In this document: positions 6,934 through 14,513 of the stretch, one piece after another
How the letters are laid out: each line of letters opens with the position of its first letter
Position numbering within the stretch: position 1 is the stretch's first letter
Assembly: GCF_029968015.1 (NCBI RefSeq)
Contig: NZ_JASCIS010000054.1
Coordinates: 1-50,166, forward strand
Reading direction: 5' to 3'
DNA length: 50,166 nt
DNA from: Streptomyces luteolus
GTDB taxonomy: Bacteria; Actinomycetota; Actinomycetes; Streptomycetales; Streptomycetaceae
The notes under the pieces: generated by a model
The model's database searches: none
What the model saw: only the letters and a program-made list of their open reading frames with translations
Told to the model about the DNA's origin: nothing
Position numbers and translations under genes: made by a program

Positions 6934-7167
6934 TCACACCTTGTCGACGATGCCCACCCTCCCCTCGGCGCGGGAGCAGTGCGCCCCGCAGAACCAGTGC
7001 CCCTCGACCTCGACGCCCTGCCCGATGATCCGGCAGCGGCAGTGCTCGCAGATGGGCGCCATGCGGTGGATGGCGCAGGAGAAGCAGTCGAAGACGTGCA
7101 CCGCGCCCTGCGCGTGCACCTCGAAGGACATGCCGTAGTCGTTTCCGCAGACCTCGCAACGTGCCAT
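6934..7167 (-). CDS. Small Cys/His-rich putative metal-binding protein
   Basis: 77 residues with nine cysteines arranged in pairs: CEVCGND (4-10), FDCFSCAIH, ICEHCRCR and WFCGAHC. The spacing is zinc-ribbon or metallothionein-like, and several histidines sit between the pairs, so it probably binds zinc or another soft metal. No catalytic motif. I recall similar short actinobacterial proteins labelled hypothetical or prokaryotic-metallothionein-like. Its neighbour SURF1 handles metal-haem enzyme assembly, but a link is only suggestive. The clear hairpin after it argues for a separate transcript. Confidence 0.75.
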   Translation of the reverse strand: MARCEVCGNDYGMSFEVHAQGAVHVFDCFSCAIHRMAPICEHCRCRIIGQGVEVEGHWFCGAHCSRAEGRVGIVDKV

Positions 7168-7274
7168 GCGCCACAGGTTGGGACCCGGGCACGCCCGCGC
7201 GGGTCAGGCATGCGGGACGCGGCGCCGACAATCACTCGGTCGCGGTCCCGCGCCTCACCCGTCTGACGGCCCGC

Positions 7275-8246
7275 TCAGCTCCCGGTGGCCGGGGCGACGT
7301 CCCGCAGGAGCTGGCCGAAGGCGGCCTCGTCGAGGATCGGGGTGCCGTACGACTTCGCCTTGACGACCTTGGACGTGCCCGCGTCCGGGTCGTTGGTGAC
7401 GAGCAGGCTGGTCAGCCGGGACACACTCGTCGCCACGTGCAGTCCGGCGTCGACCGCGCGGTCCTCCAGGAGTTCACGCTCGACCGAGGTGTCACCGGAG
7501 AACGCCACCCGCATGCCCTGCTTGAGGGGTTTGTCTGCTTCGTACCGCCCGGGGTTGGGGTACGGGCACGCCGGGCGCTTGCGGTTGGGGCGCCAGCCGC
7601 CGGGGCGGTACGAACCCTGGCGGCCGATGTGCGGGGTCGCGGGGGAGTCCTGCCACTCGGTCAGGGGGCGGCACTCCAGGAGCGGGAGGCGCACTCCGTC
7701 ACCGGCGGCGGCGTGCAGGCTCGGGCGGAACGCCTCGGCGAGCACCCGCGCGTCGTCCAGGGCGTGGTGCGCGCGCTGCTGCACGACGCCGAAGTGCGCG
7801 GCGAGCGACTCCAGCTTGTGGTTGGGCAGCGGCAGGCGCAGCTCCTTGGCGAGCGCGATCGTGCACAGGCGCTGGCGGACCGGGGCGGTGCGCCGCGCGC
7901 GGGCGTACTCCCTGGCGATCATCGACCAGTCGAAAACGGCGTTGTGCGCCACCAGGACGCGGCCCTCCAGGCGGGCCGAGAACTCCTCGGCGATCTCCGG
8001 GAAGAGCGGGGCGCCTTCGAGGACGTCACTCGTCAGACCGTGGATCCACACCGGGCCAGGGTCGCGCTCCGGATTGACCAGCGTGTACCAGTGGTCCTCG
8101 ACCTCGCCCTGGGCGTCGAGCCGGTAGACGGCAGCCGACACTATCCGGTCGTCCCTTGCGAGGCCGGTGGTCTCCACGTCGACGACCGCGTACCCCGAGG
8201 GGTACGCGGCCGGCCACGGCGCTGCTGTCGTGCGGTCTTCGAGCAT
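7275..8246 (-). CDS. DEDDh 3'-5' exonuclease with C-terminal BRCT domain
   Basis: About 323 residues. N-terminal DnaQ-like exonuclease with motif I VVDVETTG (Asp23, Glu25), motif II LVAHNAVFDW (Asp106) and motif III HHALDDA (His160, Asp165), so a catalytically complete DEDDh enzyme. After a Pro/Arg-rich linker (about 205-240) a BRCT-like domain follows (about 243-318, including VAFSGDTSVERE and LTSLLVTND). This is the domain order of a family of actinobacterial exonucleases probably used in repair or RNA/DNA end trimming. The start at 8246 (MLEDRTTAAP) is the most natural; upstream in-frame sequence to 8345 looks non-coding. Confidence 0.85.
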   Translation of the reverse strand: MLEDRTTAAPWPAAYPSGYAVVDVETTGLARDDRIVSAAVYRLDAQGEVEDHWYTLVNPERDPGPVWIHGLTSDVLEGAPLFPEIAEEFSARLEGRVLVAHNAVFDWSMIAREYARARRTAPVRQRLCTIALAKELRLPLPNHKLESLAAHFGVVQQRAHHALDDARVLAEAFRPSLHAAAGDGVRLPLLECRPLTEWQDSPATPHIGRQGSYRPGGWRPNRKRPACPYPNPGRYEADKPLKQGMRVAFSGDTSVERELLEDRAVDAGLHVATSVSRLTSLLVTNDPDAGTSKVVKAKSYGTPILDEAAFGQLLRDVAPATGS

Positions 8247-8313
8247 GGTCCATGAGGATACGGCCCGGCACTGACAACGCGGACACGTGGTCCGCCGCCC
8301 GTGCCCGGCTCCG

Positions 8314-9105
8314 TCAACTCGCCCCGGGCGTACGGGAGTCCGCACTCGAGTCGGTTCCGGGGGCGCGCGACGGGGTGCTGGACGGGGTGCTGGACGGGGT
8401 GCGTGACGGGCTGCTCGACGGGGTGCGTGACGGGGTGCGCGACGGGGTCGACGGGGTGTTCAGGAGGCCCTCGACCAGGGCCCGGACCGAGACCGTGAAC
8501 AGCTTCTCCGGCTGCGGTCCGCGGGCAAGGGCGCGCGCGAGCGCCGGATCGTGCACACTCTGGCCGGCGCCCCGCACGTCCCACAGCTCCTGCTCGCCGG
8601 GCCGCTGTACGGGCGTGCGGGCGCGGTTGCGCTCGACCAGGACGAAGCCGACGGTCTGGAACAGGACCGCCCGTACCGCCTCCGCGGCCGGGGCGCCGCG
8701 CAGTCCCGCCGCGTGCACCTCGTGCACCAGGGCGCGGGCGGCGGGCTGGAACATCCGCTCGGTGAGGCCGCGTTCGTGCACCATCGCGATCAGATGCGGA
8801 TGGTCGAGCAGCCGGCGGCGCAGCGCACGGGCCACCGACACGAGCCGGGCCGCCGGGGTGCGGCCGCGCGGGGTGAGGTCGCCGAGCTCCTCGACGGTCC
8901 GCTCGACGAGGGCTTCGAGGAGCGACTCGCGGTTGCCGACGTGCCAGTAGATCGACGTGACCGCGGTGCCGAGCTCGGCGGCGAGCTTCCGCATCGTCAG
9001 AGCGCCCGGCCCGTGCTGCTTGACCAGGACGGCGGCCGTCGCGAGCACCTGCTCACGGGTCAGCGACGGCCGTACGGGACCGGAACCACGGGCACGACCG
9101 GACAC
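8314..9105 (-). CDS. TetR/AcrR family regulator of the decarboxylase-amidohydrolase operon
   Basis: 263 residues. The N-terminal TetR HTH is clear (about 14-60, LTREQVLATAAVLVKQHG then TMRKLAAELGTAVTSIYWHV), followed by a C-terminal ligand domain of the TetR_C type. The last 45 or so residues are a Thr-Pro-Ser repeat tail (TPSRTPSRTPSSSPSRTPSS and similar) encoded by 12-base tandem repeats, not part of a TetR fold. It faces the operon starting at 9215, and a perfect palindrome lies between them. Most likely represses that operon in response to an acyl or aromatic ligand; ligand unknown. Confidence 0.87.
   Translation of the reverse strand: MSGRARGSGPVRPSLTREQVLATAAVLVKQHGPGALTMRKLAAELGTAVTSIYWHVGNRESLLEALVERTVEELGDLTPRGRTPAARLVSVARALRRRLLDHPHLIAMVHERGLTERMFQPAARALVHEVHAAGLRGAPAAEAVRAVLFQTVGFVLVERNRARTPVQRPGEQELWDVRGAGQSVHDPALARALARGPQPEKLFTVSVRALVEGLLNTPSTPSRTPSRTPSSSPSRTPSSTPSSTPSRAPGTDSSADSRTPGAS
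8369..8461 (-). repeat. 12-bp tandem repeats inside the TetR C-terminal coding end
   Basis: Seven 12-base units of the form GACGGGGTGCKB plus one 9-base unit, in frame, giving the TPS[R/S] repeat tail. Unit changes are mostly in the last three bases. Confidence 0.9.
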
Positions 9106-9157
9106 GGCACCCCCAACTCCCTTGCGTGCACGGCTCTTTACCCTTCATCGCCCACGG

Positions 9158-9172
9158 TGTAACTGTGTTACA
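9158..9172. promoter_or_regulatory. Perfect palindrome, likely TetR operator
   Basis: TGTAAC-TGT-GTTACA, a 15-base perfect inverted repeat midway in the 109-bp divergent gap between the TetR gene and the operon at 9215. Position and symmetry fit an autoregulatory TetR operator that would also cover the divergent promoter. Confidence 0.7.
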
Positions 9173-9214
9173 GAACCGCGCACGTCGAGCACGTCCTGCG
9201 AAGGGTGGTACGAC

Positions 9215-10039
9215 ATGGCACGGATACGGTACGGCGCACGCTCCGAGGCGGAGATCCGGGCGGCGCGCGGCGCGAGCGCGAAGCTCCCCGACATCTGGTC
9301 CACGGGAGTCGTCGCCGTATGGGAGACCGACCCGGACGCGGTCGCCGCGGTCCTCCCGCCGCCGCTGAAACCCACCGGCAGGCCCCTGGTGCGGGCCAAC
9401 ATCAGCAAGGTCGACCTGCCGGGGTACCCGCTCGGCGCGGGCTCCGTCGCGGTCGCCGCGGCGCACGGCGGGGTCACCGGCTGGTACCCGCTGGTGATGC
9501 CGATGACCCACGAGCGGGCGCTGATCGGCGGCCGCGAGGTCTTCGGCGAACCGAAGAAGCTGGGCGAGGTCACCGTCGAGCGGGACGGGCTCGTCGTCCG
9601 CGCGGCGCTGGCCCGGCACGGCATCGCGTTCGTGGAGGTGCGCGGCGCGGTCGGCGAGGCCCTGCCGCCGCCTGAGCCGGCCCGGAAGACCGACTTCTAC
9701 TTCAAGTTCCTGCCCGCGGTGGACGGTTCGGGCCTGGAGGACGACGCGGCCCTCGTGCACTGCGTACGCCACGAGAAGGTGCGCAAGCTGGAGCGGATCA
9801 CCGGGGACGTGGTCCTGCGCGAGTCGATGTACGACCCGGTGGCGGACCTGCCGGTGTTCTCGCTCGTCGAGCTGACCATCGGCGAGAAGACCACCGACCA
9901 GCAGGGCCGGGTCGCCGAACGCGTCAGCGCCGAGTCCCTGTTGCCGTACATCCACCAGCGGTACGACGACCCGCAGCAGATCCTCGACGGGCCGCCGGAG
10001 GGCAGTACGAACCCGGTGGCCGGGAAGGGCGGTGCCTGA
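9215..10039 (+). CDS. Acetoacetate decarboxylase family protein
   Basis: 274 residues. The motif REVFGEPKKLGEV (about 107-119) holds the lysine pair (Lys114-Lys115) that forms the Schiff base in acetoacetate decarboxylase, preceded by the family's THERALIGG segment, with a C-terminal strand pattern typical of the fold. Family members decarboxylate beta-keto acids or use the same fold for other Schiff-base chemistry. First gene of an operon with an SDR and two amidohydrolases; its TGATG overlaps the SDR start. ATG at 9215 chosen because upstream sequence belongs to the promoter/operator. Confidence 0.88.
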   Translation: MARIRYGARSEAEIRAARGASAKLPDIWSTGVVAVWETDPDAVAAVLPPPLKPTGRPLVRANISKVDLPGYPLGAGSVAVAAAHGGVTGWYPLVMPMTHERALIGGREVFGEPKKLGEVTVERDGLVVRAALARHGIAFVEVRGAVGEALPPPEPARKTDFYFKFLPAVDGSGLEDDAALVHCVRHEKVRKLERITGDVVLRESMYDPVADLPVFSLVELTIGEKTTDQQGRVAERVSAESLLPYIHQRYDDPQQILDGPPEGSTNPVAGKGGA

Positions 10040-10923
10040 TGGAGCTGCGCCCCGGACAGGTCGCCGTCGTCACCGGCGCCGCGAGCGGCATCGGCCTGGC
10101 GATGGCCCGGCGGTTCGCCGCCGACGGGCTGAAGGTGGTCCTCGCGGACGTCGAGGAGGCGGCCCTCGACAAGGCCGCCGCCGATCTGCGTGGCACGGGC
10201 GCCGAGGTGCACGCGCGCGTAGTGGACGTTTCCGAGCGTGACTCGGTCACAGAACTCGCGGACGCGGCGTACGACGCCTATGGCGCCGTGCATGTGCTCT
10301 GCAACAACGCGGGTGTCGGATCGGGCGCCGAGGGACGGATGTGGGAGCACGAACCGAACGACTGGAAGTGGGCGTTCGCCGTCAACGTGTGGGGCGTCTT
10401 CCACGGCGTACAGGCCTTCCTGCCGCGGATGCTCGCGGGCGGAGAGCCCGGCCACGTCGTCAACACCTCGTCCGGCGACGGCGGCATCGCCCCGCTGCCC
10501 ACCGCCTCCGTGTACGCCGTCACCAAGGCCGCCGTCGTCACGCTGACCGAGTCGCTGTACGCGCACCTGAAGGCGGAGCACGCGCGCGTGGGGGCGTCCG
10601 TGCTCTTCCCCGGACCGCACATGCTGCGCACCGGCCTGTGGGAGTCGCACCGCAACCGGCCCGAGCGGTACGCGAAGCAGCGGCCGCGCCGGACCCCGTA
10701 CCGCAGCCTCGGCCAGTGGGAGGCCGCGATGAAGGAGGCGGGGCAGGAGGTGCGGTTCACGCCCGTCGAGGAGGTCGCGGACTTTGTCGCGGACGGCATC
10801 AGGGAGGACCGCTTCTGGCTGCTGCCCGAGAGCGAGCACAGCGACCGGCAGATCCGGGCGCGTTCGCAGTCGATGCTCGACCGCGCCGACCCCTCGTACC
10901 TCGAACCTTTCATTCTGGACTGA
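10039..10923 (+). CDS. SDR-family oxidoreductase in the decarboxylase operon
   Basis: 294 residues, classical SDR with TGAASGIG (12-19), NNAG (89-92), Ser144/Ser145 and a proper Tyr159-x-x-x-Lys163 (SVYAVTK). The C-terminus is 30-40 residues longer than a minimal SDR and contains an Arg-rich stretch (RYAKQRPRRTPYR), seen in SDRs that act on larger hydrophobic substrates. The start overlaps the stop of the decarboxylase gene, so the two are coupled. Likely oxidises or reduces a hydroxyl/keto group on the operon's substrate; specificity unknown. Confidence 0.88.
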   Translation: MELRPGQVAVVTGAASGIGLAMARRFAADGLKVVLADVEEAALDKAAADLRGTGAEVHARVVDVSERDSVTELADAAYDAYGAVHVLCNNAGVGSGAEGRMWEHEPNDWKWAFAVNVWGVFHGVQAFLPRMLAGGEPGHVVNTSSGDGGIAPLPTASVYAVTKAAVVTLTESLYAHLKAEHARVGASVLFPGPHMLRTGLWESHRNRPERYAKQRPRRTPYRSLGQWEAAMKEAGQEVRFTPVEEVADFVADGIREDRFWLLPESEHSDRQIRARSQSMLDRADPSYLEPFILD

Positions 10924-10938
10924 CTGGACTGAGGAGCA

Positions 10939-12240
10939 GTGACCGAGATGCCCGACCCCGAAAAGGACCAGGACCCGTACCTGATCATCTCCTCCGACTG
11001 CCACGCCGGCCTTCCCACCGAGGAGTACCGGCCCTACCTCGACTCCCGTTTCCACCGCGACTTCGACGACTTCCTCGCCGGACGTGAGCGCCGCCGCGAG
11101 GAGATGACCCGGCTCGGCGTGCGCAACGAGGCCTTCGCGAACAAGTGGTTCAGCGACAACGAGGAAGGCCTGAAAGGCGGTTGGGACACCGCTCAGCGCG
11201 TCAAGGAGCTCGACGGGGACGGAGTGGCCGCCGAGGTCGTCTTCCCCGACGCGGACGCCGTCGACAGCCAGACGGCGGCGCCCTTCGGCGTGGGCCTCGG
11301 CCTCTCCGGCGACCAGGACCCCGAACTCGGCATGGCCGGGGCGCAGGCGCACAACCGCTGGCTCGCCGAGTTCGTGTCCGCCCATCCCGAACGGCACTGC
11401 GGGGTCGCCCTGCTGCCCGTCACCGGCGAGGTGGACCGGGTCGTCGCCGAGATCCACCGGGCCAAGGAGTCCGGACTCGGCGCGCTGATGATCCCGTCCA
11501 TGTGGGTCGACAAAGCGCCCTACCACGACCGGCGTTACGACCCCGTCTGGGCGGCGGCGGCCGAGACCGGCATGCCGCTCGTCACGCACTCCGGCGCGGC
11601 GCCCCGGCACGAGTACGGCGACCACCTCGGCATCTACGTCAGCGAGGTCACCTGGTGGCCCGCGCGGCCCCTGTGGTTCCTGCTCTGGTCCGGTGTCTTC
11701 GAGCGGCACCCGGGGCTCAAGTTCGGTGTGGCGGAGTCGGGTTGCTGGTGGCTGCCGAACCTGCTCTGGTTCATGGACCGGCTCTACCTCGGCGCGCACG
11801 GCGGCAAGAAGCTCTCCCCGTTCGCCGAGCTGAAGCGGCCCCCGCACGAGTACCTGGACCGCCAGGTGTTCATCTGCGCCACCAACACCAAGCGCCGCGA
11901 ACTCGCCCAGCGGTACGAGATCGGCGTCGACAACATCCTGTGGGGCTCCGACTTCCCGCACCCCGAGGGCACGTGGCCGGACACGCGCGCGTGGCTGCGG
12001 AAGACCTTCCACGACATCCCCGTCGCCGAGACCCGCCGCATGCTCGGCCTCGCCGCCGCCGAGGTCTTCGGCTTCGACACCGCGAAACTCGCCCCTATAG
12101 CGAGGCGTATCGGCCCGACCCCCGCCGACCTCGGCCAGGACGCGGACCAGAGCGCCGTCGAGGCCTCCTGGGCCCGCTCCCGCGAGGTCGGCCGGCACTG
12201 GCTCACCGACCACGACTTCCCGACCCTGGGGGTGCGCTGA
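10939..12240 (+). CDS. Amidohydrolase family (COG2159-type) protein 1
   Basis: 433 residues, TIM-barrel metal-dependent hydrolase or decarboxylase. N-terminal metal motif as Asp-x-His (SSDCHAG, residues about 18-24) instead of His-x-His, then AHNRWLAEF, a central THSGAAP histidine, GVAESGCWW and the late Asp motif ILWGSDFPHPEGTWP. Enzymes of this set include aromatic-acid decarboxylases and meta-cleavage hydrolases. GTG start at 10939 is given; ATG three codons later is possible, with GAGGAG at 10931-10936 fitting it about equally. The stop overlaps the start of the paralogue (TGATG). Confidence 0.85.
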   Translation: MTEMPDPEKDQDPYLIISSDCHAGLPTEEYRPYLDSRFHRDFDDFLAGRERRREEMTRLGVRNEAFANKWFSDNEEGLKGGWDTAQRVKELDGDGVAAEVVFPDADAVDSQTAAPFGVGLGLSGDQDPELGMAGAQAHNRWLAEFVSAHPERHCGVALLPVTGEVDRVVAEIHRAKESGLGALMIPSMWVDKAPYHDRRYDPVWAAAAETGMPLVTHSGAAPRHEYGDHLGIYVSEVTWWPARPLWFLLWSGVFERHPGLKFGVAESGCWWLPNLLWFMDRLYLGAHGGKKLSPFAELKRPPHEYLDRQVFICATNTKRRELAQRYEIGVDNILWGSDFPHPEGTWPDTRAWLRKTFHDIPVAETRRMLGLAAAEVFGFDTAKLAPIARRIGPTPADLGQDADQSAVEASWARSREVGRHWLTDHDFPTLGVR

Positions 12241-13484
12241 TGACCCCGCACGACCGCTACACCGTCATCTCCGCCGACTGCCACGCGGGCGCCGACCTCC
12301 TCGACTACAAGCCGTACCTGGACTCCGCCCACCACGACACGTTCGACGCCTGGGCGGCGACTTACGTCAATCCGTACGAGGACCTTCTCGCCGACACCGC
12401 CGACAAGAACTGGAACTCCGAGCGCCGCATCGCCGAGCTCGAACAGGACGGCATCGTCGCGGAGGTGGTGTTCCCCAACACGATCCCGCCGTTCTTCCCG
12501 TCCGCGTCGCTGATGGCCCCGGCGCCCACGCGCGCCGAGTTCGAGCAGCGCTGGGCGGGCCTGCGTGCCCACAACCGCTGGCTCGCCGACTTCTGCGCGG
12601 CCGCGCCCGGCCGCCGCGCGGGCGTCTTCCAGATTCTCCTCAACGACGTGGACGAGGCGGTACGCGAGATCCGCCGCTGCCATGCCGCAGGGCTGACCGG
12701 CGGCCTGCTGCTCCCCGGCACGCCGCCCGGTTCGGGTCTGCCTGAGCTGTACTCGTCGGCGTACGACCCGATCTGGGCGGTCTGCGCGGAGCTCGGCGTT
12801 CCGGTCAATCACCACGCGGGCTCGGCCTCGCCGCCCCTTGGCGAGGAACCGGCCGCACGGGCGGTGTTCATGGTGGAGACGACCTGGTTCTCGCACCGGG
12901 CGCTGTGGCACCTGATCTTCGGCGGGGCGTTCCGCCGCCACCCGGACCTGAAGCTGGTCCTCACCGAGCAGGGCTCGGGCTGGATCCCGGGCGTGCTCGA
13001 CATGCTGGACTACTACCACGGCAGGCTCGTGTCGGCGGCCGCGAAGGCAGGCTCGGGGGCGGGCACCGCGGAGTCCAAGTTCGGTGTGGGGCTCGCCGAT
13101 TCGATGGGCAAGGGACCGTCCACGGTCTGGGCGGAGAACTGCTACGTGGGGGCCAGCTTCATGCGCCCGCACGAGGTGCCCCTGCGGGAGCGGATCGGCC
13201 TCGACAAGATCATGTGGGGCAGCGACTATCCGCACGACGAGGGCACGTACCCGTACACCCGGGAGGGCCTCAGGGCCGCCTACGCCGGACTGCCGCCCGA
13301 GGAGATCGCGGCCATGGTCGGCGGCAACGCGGCCCGCGTCTACGGGTTCGACCTGGACCACTTGGACACCCTCGCGGCGAAGGCCGGCCCGACGGTCGCG
13401 GAACTCGCCGAGCCCCTCCACACCCCACCCGCGAACGCCACGTCACCGGCCTTCGCCCGCGGCGGGTCGGTACGGGTGTGGTGA
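12240..13484 (+). CDS. Amidohydrolase family (COG2159-type) protein 2
   Basis: 414 residues, clearly paralogous to the upstream gene: SADCHAG (11-17), YLDSAHHDTFDAW, RAHNRWLADF, NHHAGSASPPLGE, LVLTEQGSGW, KIMWGSDYPHDEGTYPYTRE and the same N-x-ARVYGFDL ending. Asp13-x-His15 again replaces His-x-His. The insert around residues 80-100 (IPPFFPSASLMAPAPTRAEF) and a loop near 270-310 differ from paralogue 1, suggesting different substrates or a hetero-oligomer. Last gene of the operon; TGATG overlap with the upstream gene. Confidence 0.85.
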   Translation: MTPHDRYTVISADCHAGADLLDYKPYLDSAHHDTFDAWAATYVNPYEDLLADTADKNWNSERRIAELEQDGIVAEVVFPNTIPPFFPSASLMAPAPTRAEFEQRWAGLRAHNRWLADFCAAAPGRRAGVFQILLNDVDEAVREIRRCHAAGLTGGLLLPGTPPGSGLPELYSSAYDPIWAVCAELGVPVNHHAGSASPPLGEEPAARAVFMVETTWFSHRALWHLIFGGAFRRHPDLKLVLTEQGSGWIPGVLDMLDYYHGRLVSAAAKAGSGAGTAESKFGVGLADSMGKGPSTVWAENCYVGASFMRPHEVPLRERIGLDKIMWGSDYPHDEGTYPYTREGLRAAYAGLPPEEIAAMVGGNAARVYGFDLDHLDTLAAKAGPTVAELAEPLHTPPANATSPAFARGGSVRVW

Positions 13485-13554
13485 GGCTGCGCGGGTCGGT
13501 GCGTCATGTCGGCCCTGAGTGGGTGGTGTAGGAGACCGACAGCCTGGAAGGGCT

Positions 13555-13590
13555 TACCTCTAGTAATACTTGTGGGTAACTACCTCTAGT
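13555..13590 (+). promoter_or_regulatory. Direct repeat TACCTCTAGT upstream of the desaturase-family gene
   Basis: TACCTCTAGT occurs at 13555-13564 and 13581-13590 (26 bases apart), with GGTA-N2-TACC overlapping the second copy, 33 bases before the ATG at 13623. The AT-rich content contrasts with its surroundings and it looks like an operator or promoter element. Confidence 0.5.
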
Positions 13591-13622
13591 CGACCCGCCC
13601 CGACCGCCCTTACGGTGCATCC

Positions 13623-14513
13623 ATGTCCCCGAACCTGCCTGATGTAGTGCTGTGGTCCATACCGGCGTTCGTGCTGCTCACGGTTGTCGAGATCGTCAGC
13701 TACCGGCTCCATCCCGACGAGGAGGCCGCGGCGTACGAGACCAAGGACGCCGCCACCAGCATCGGCATGGGACTGGGCAGCCTCGTCTTCGACTTCCTGT
13801 GGAAGATCCCGATCGTCGCCATCTACACCGCGGTGTACGAACTCAGCCCGCTGAAGGTGCCCGTGCTGTGGTGGACGGTGCCCCTGATGCTGCTCGCGCA
13901 GGACTTCTTCTACTACTGGTCGCACCGCGGCCACCACGTCATCCGCATCCTGTGGGCCTGCCACGTGGTGCACCACTCCAGCCGCAAGTTCAACCTGTCG
14001 ACCGCCCTGCGCCAGCCCTGGACGAGCCTCACCGTCTGGCCGTTCTACCTGCCGATGATCGCCCTCGGCGTGCACCCGGCCGCGCTCGCGTTCTGCTCGT
14101 CGGTGAACCTCGTCTACCAGTTCTGGATTCACACCGAGCGCATCGACAAGATGTGGCGCCCCTTCGAGTTCGTCTTCAACACGCCTTCGCACCACCGCGT
14201 CCACCACGCCTCCCAGGGCAGCTATCTGGACCGCAACTTCGGCGGCATCCTCATCGTCTGGGACCGGCTCTTCCGCTCGTTCGTGCCCGAGACCGACCGG
14301 CCCGTCTTCGGTCTGACCAAGAACATCGACACGTACAACCCGCTCAAGGTCGCCACTCACGAGTACGTCTCCATCGCCAAGGACCTGAGAGCGGCGGGGA
14401 GTTGGCGCGAGCGGGGCGGACGGCTGTTCCGCGGGCCCGGCTGGTCGCCCGCGCCGCCCGAGTCGCCCGCCGAGGCCAAGCGGCAGGACGCGGTCGCGGA
14501 AGGTGCCGCGTGA
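13623..14513 (+). CDS. Sterol desaturase / fatty acid hydroxylase family protein
   Basis: 296 residues, integral membrane di-iron enzyme. The histidine clusters are complete: HRGHH (101-105), HVVHH (114-118), H160 in WIHTE, and HHRVHH (180-185). Three to four hydrophobic helices precede and separate them. The family includes sterol desaturases, lipid hydroxylases and alkylglycerol monooxygenase, which cleaves ether lipids. Its stop overlaps the GTG of a YhhN lysoplasmalogenase gene (GTGA), which favours a lipid, perhaps ether-lipid, substrate. The C-terminal 35 residues are a polar tail. Exact substrate is unknown. Confidence 0.87.
   Translation: MSPNLPDVVLWSIPAFVLLTVVEIVSYRLHPDEEAAAYETKDAATSIGMGLGSLVFDFLWKIPIVAIYTAVYELSPLKVPVLWWTVPLMLLAQDFFYYWSHRGHHVIRILWACHVVHHSSRKFNLSTALRQPWTSLTVWPFYLPMIALGVHPAALAFCSSVNLVYQFWIHTERIDKMWRPFEFVFNTPSHHRVHHASQGSYLDRNFGGILIVWDRLFRSFVPETDRPVFGLTKNIDTYNPLKVATHEYVSIAKDLRAAGSWRERGGRLFRGPGWSPAPPESPAEAKRQDAVAEGAA

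Noticed and set aside
9697..12213. 838-residue minus-strand open frame opposite the decarboxylase operon
   Set aside because: It is a long antisense frame typical of GC-rich DNA. The plus-strand genes have clear family motifs and the antisense translation is His/Arg/Gly-rich with no domain.
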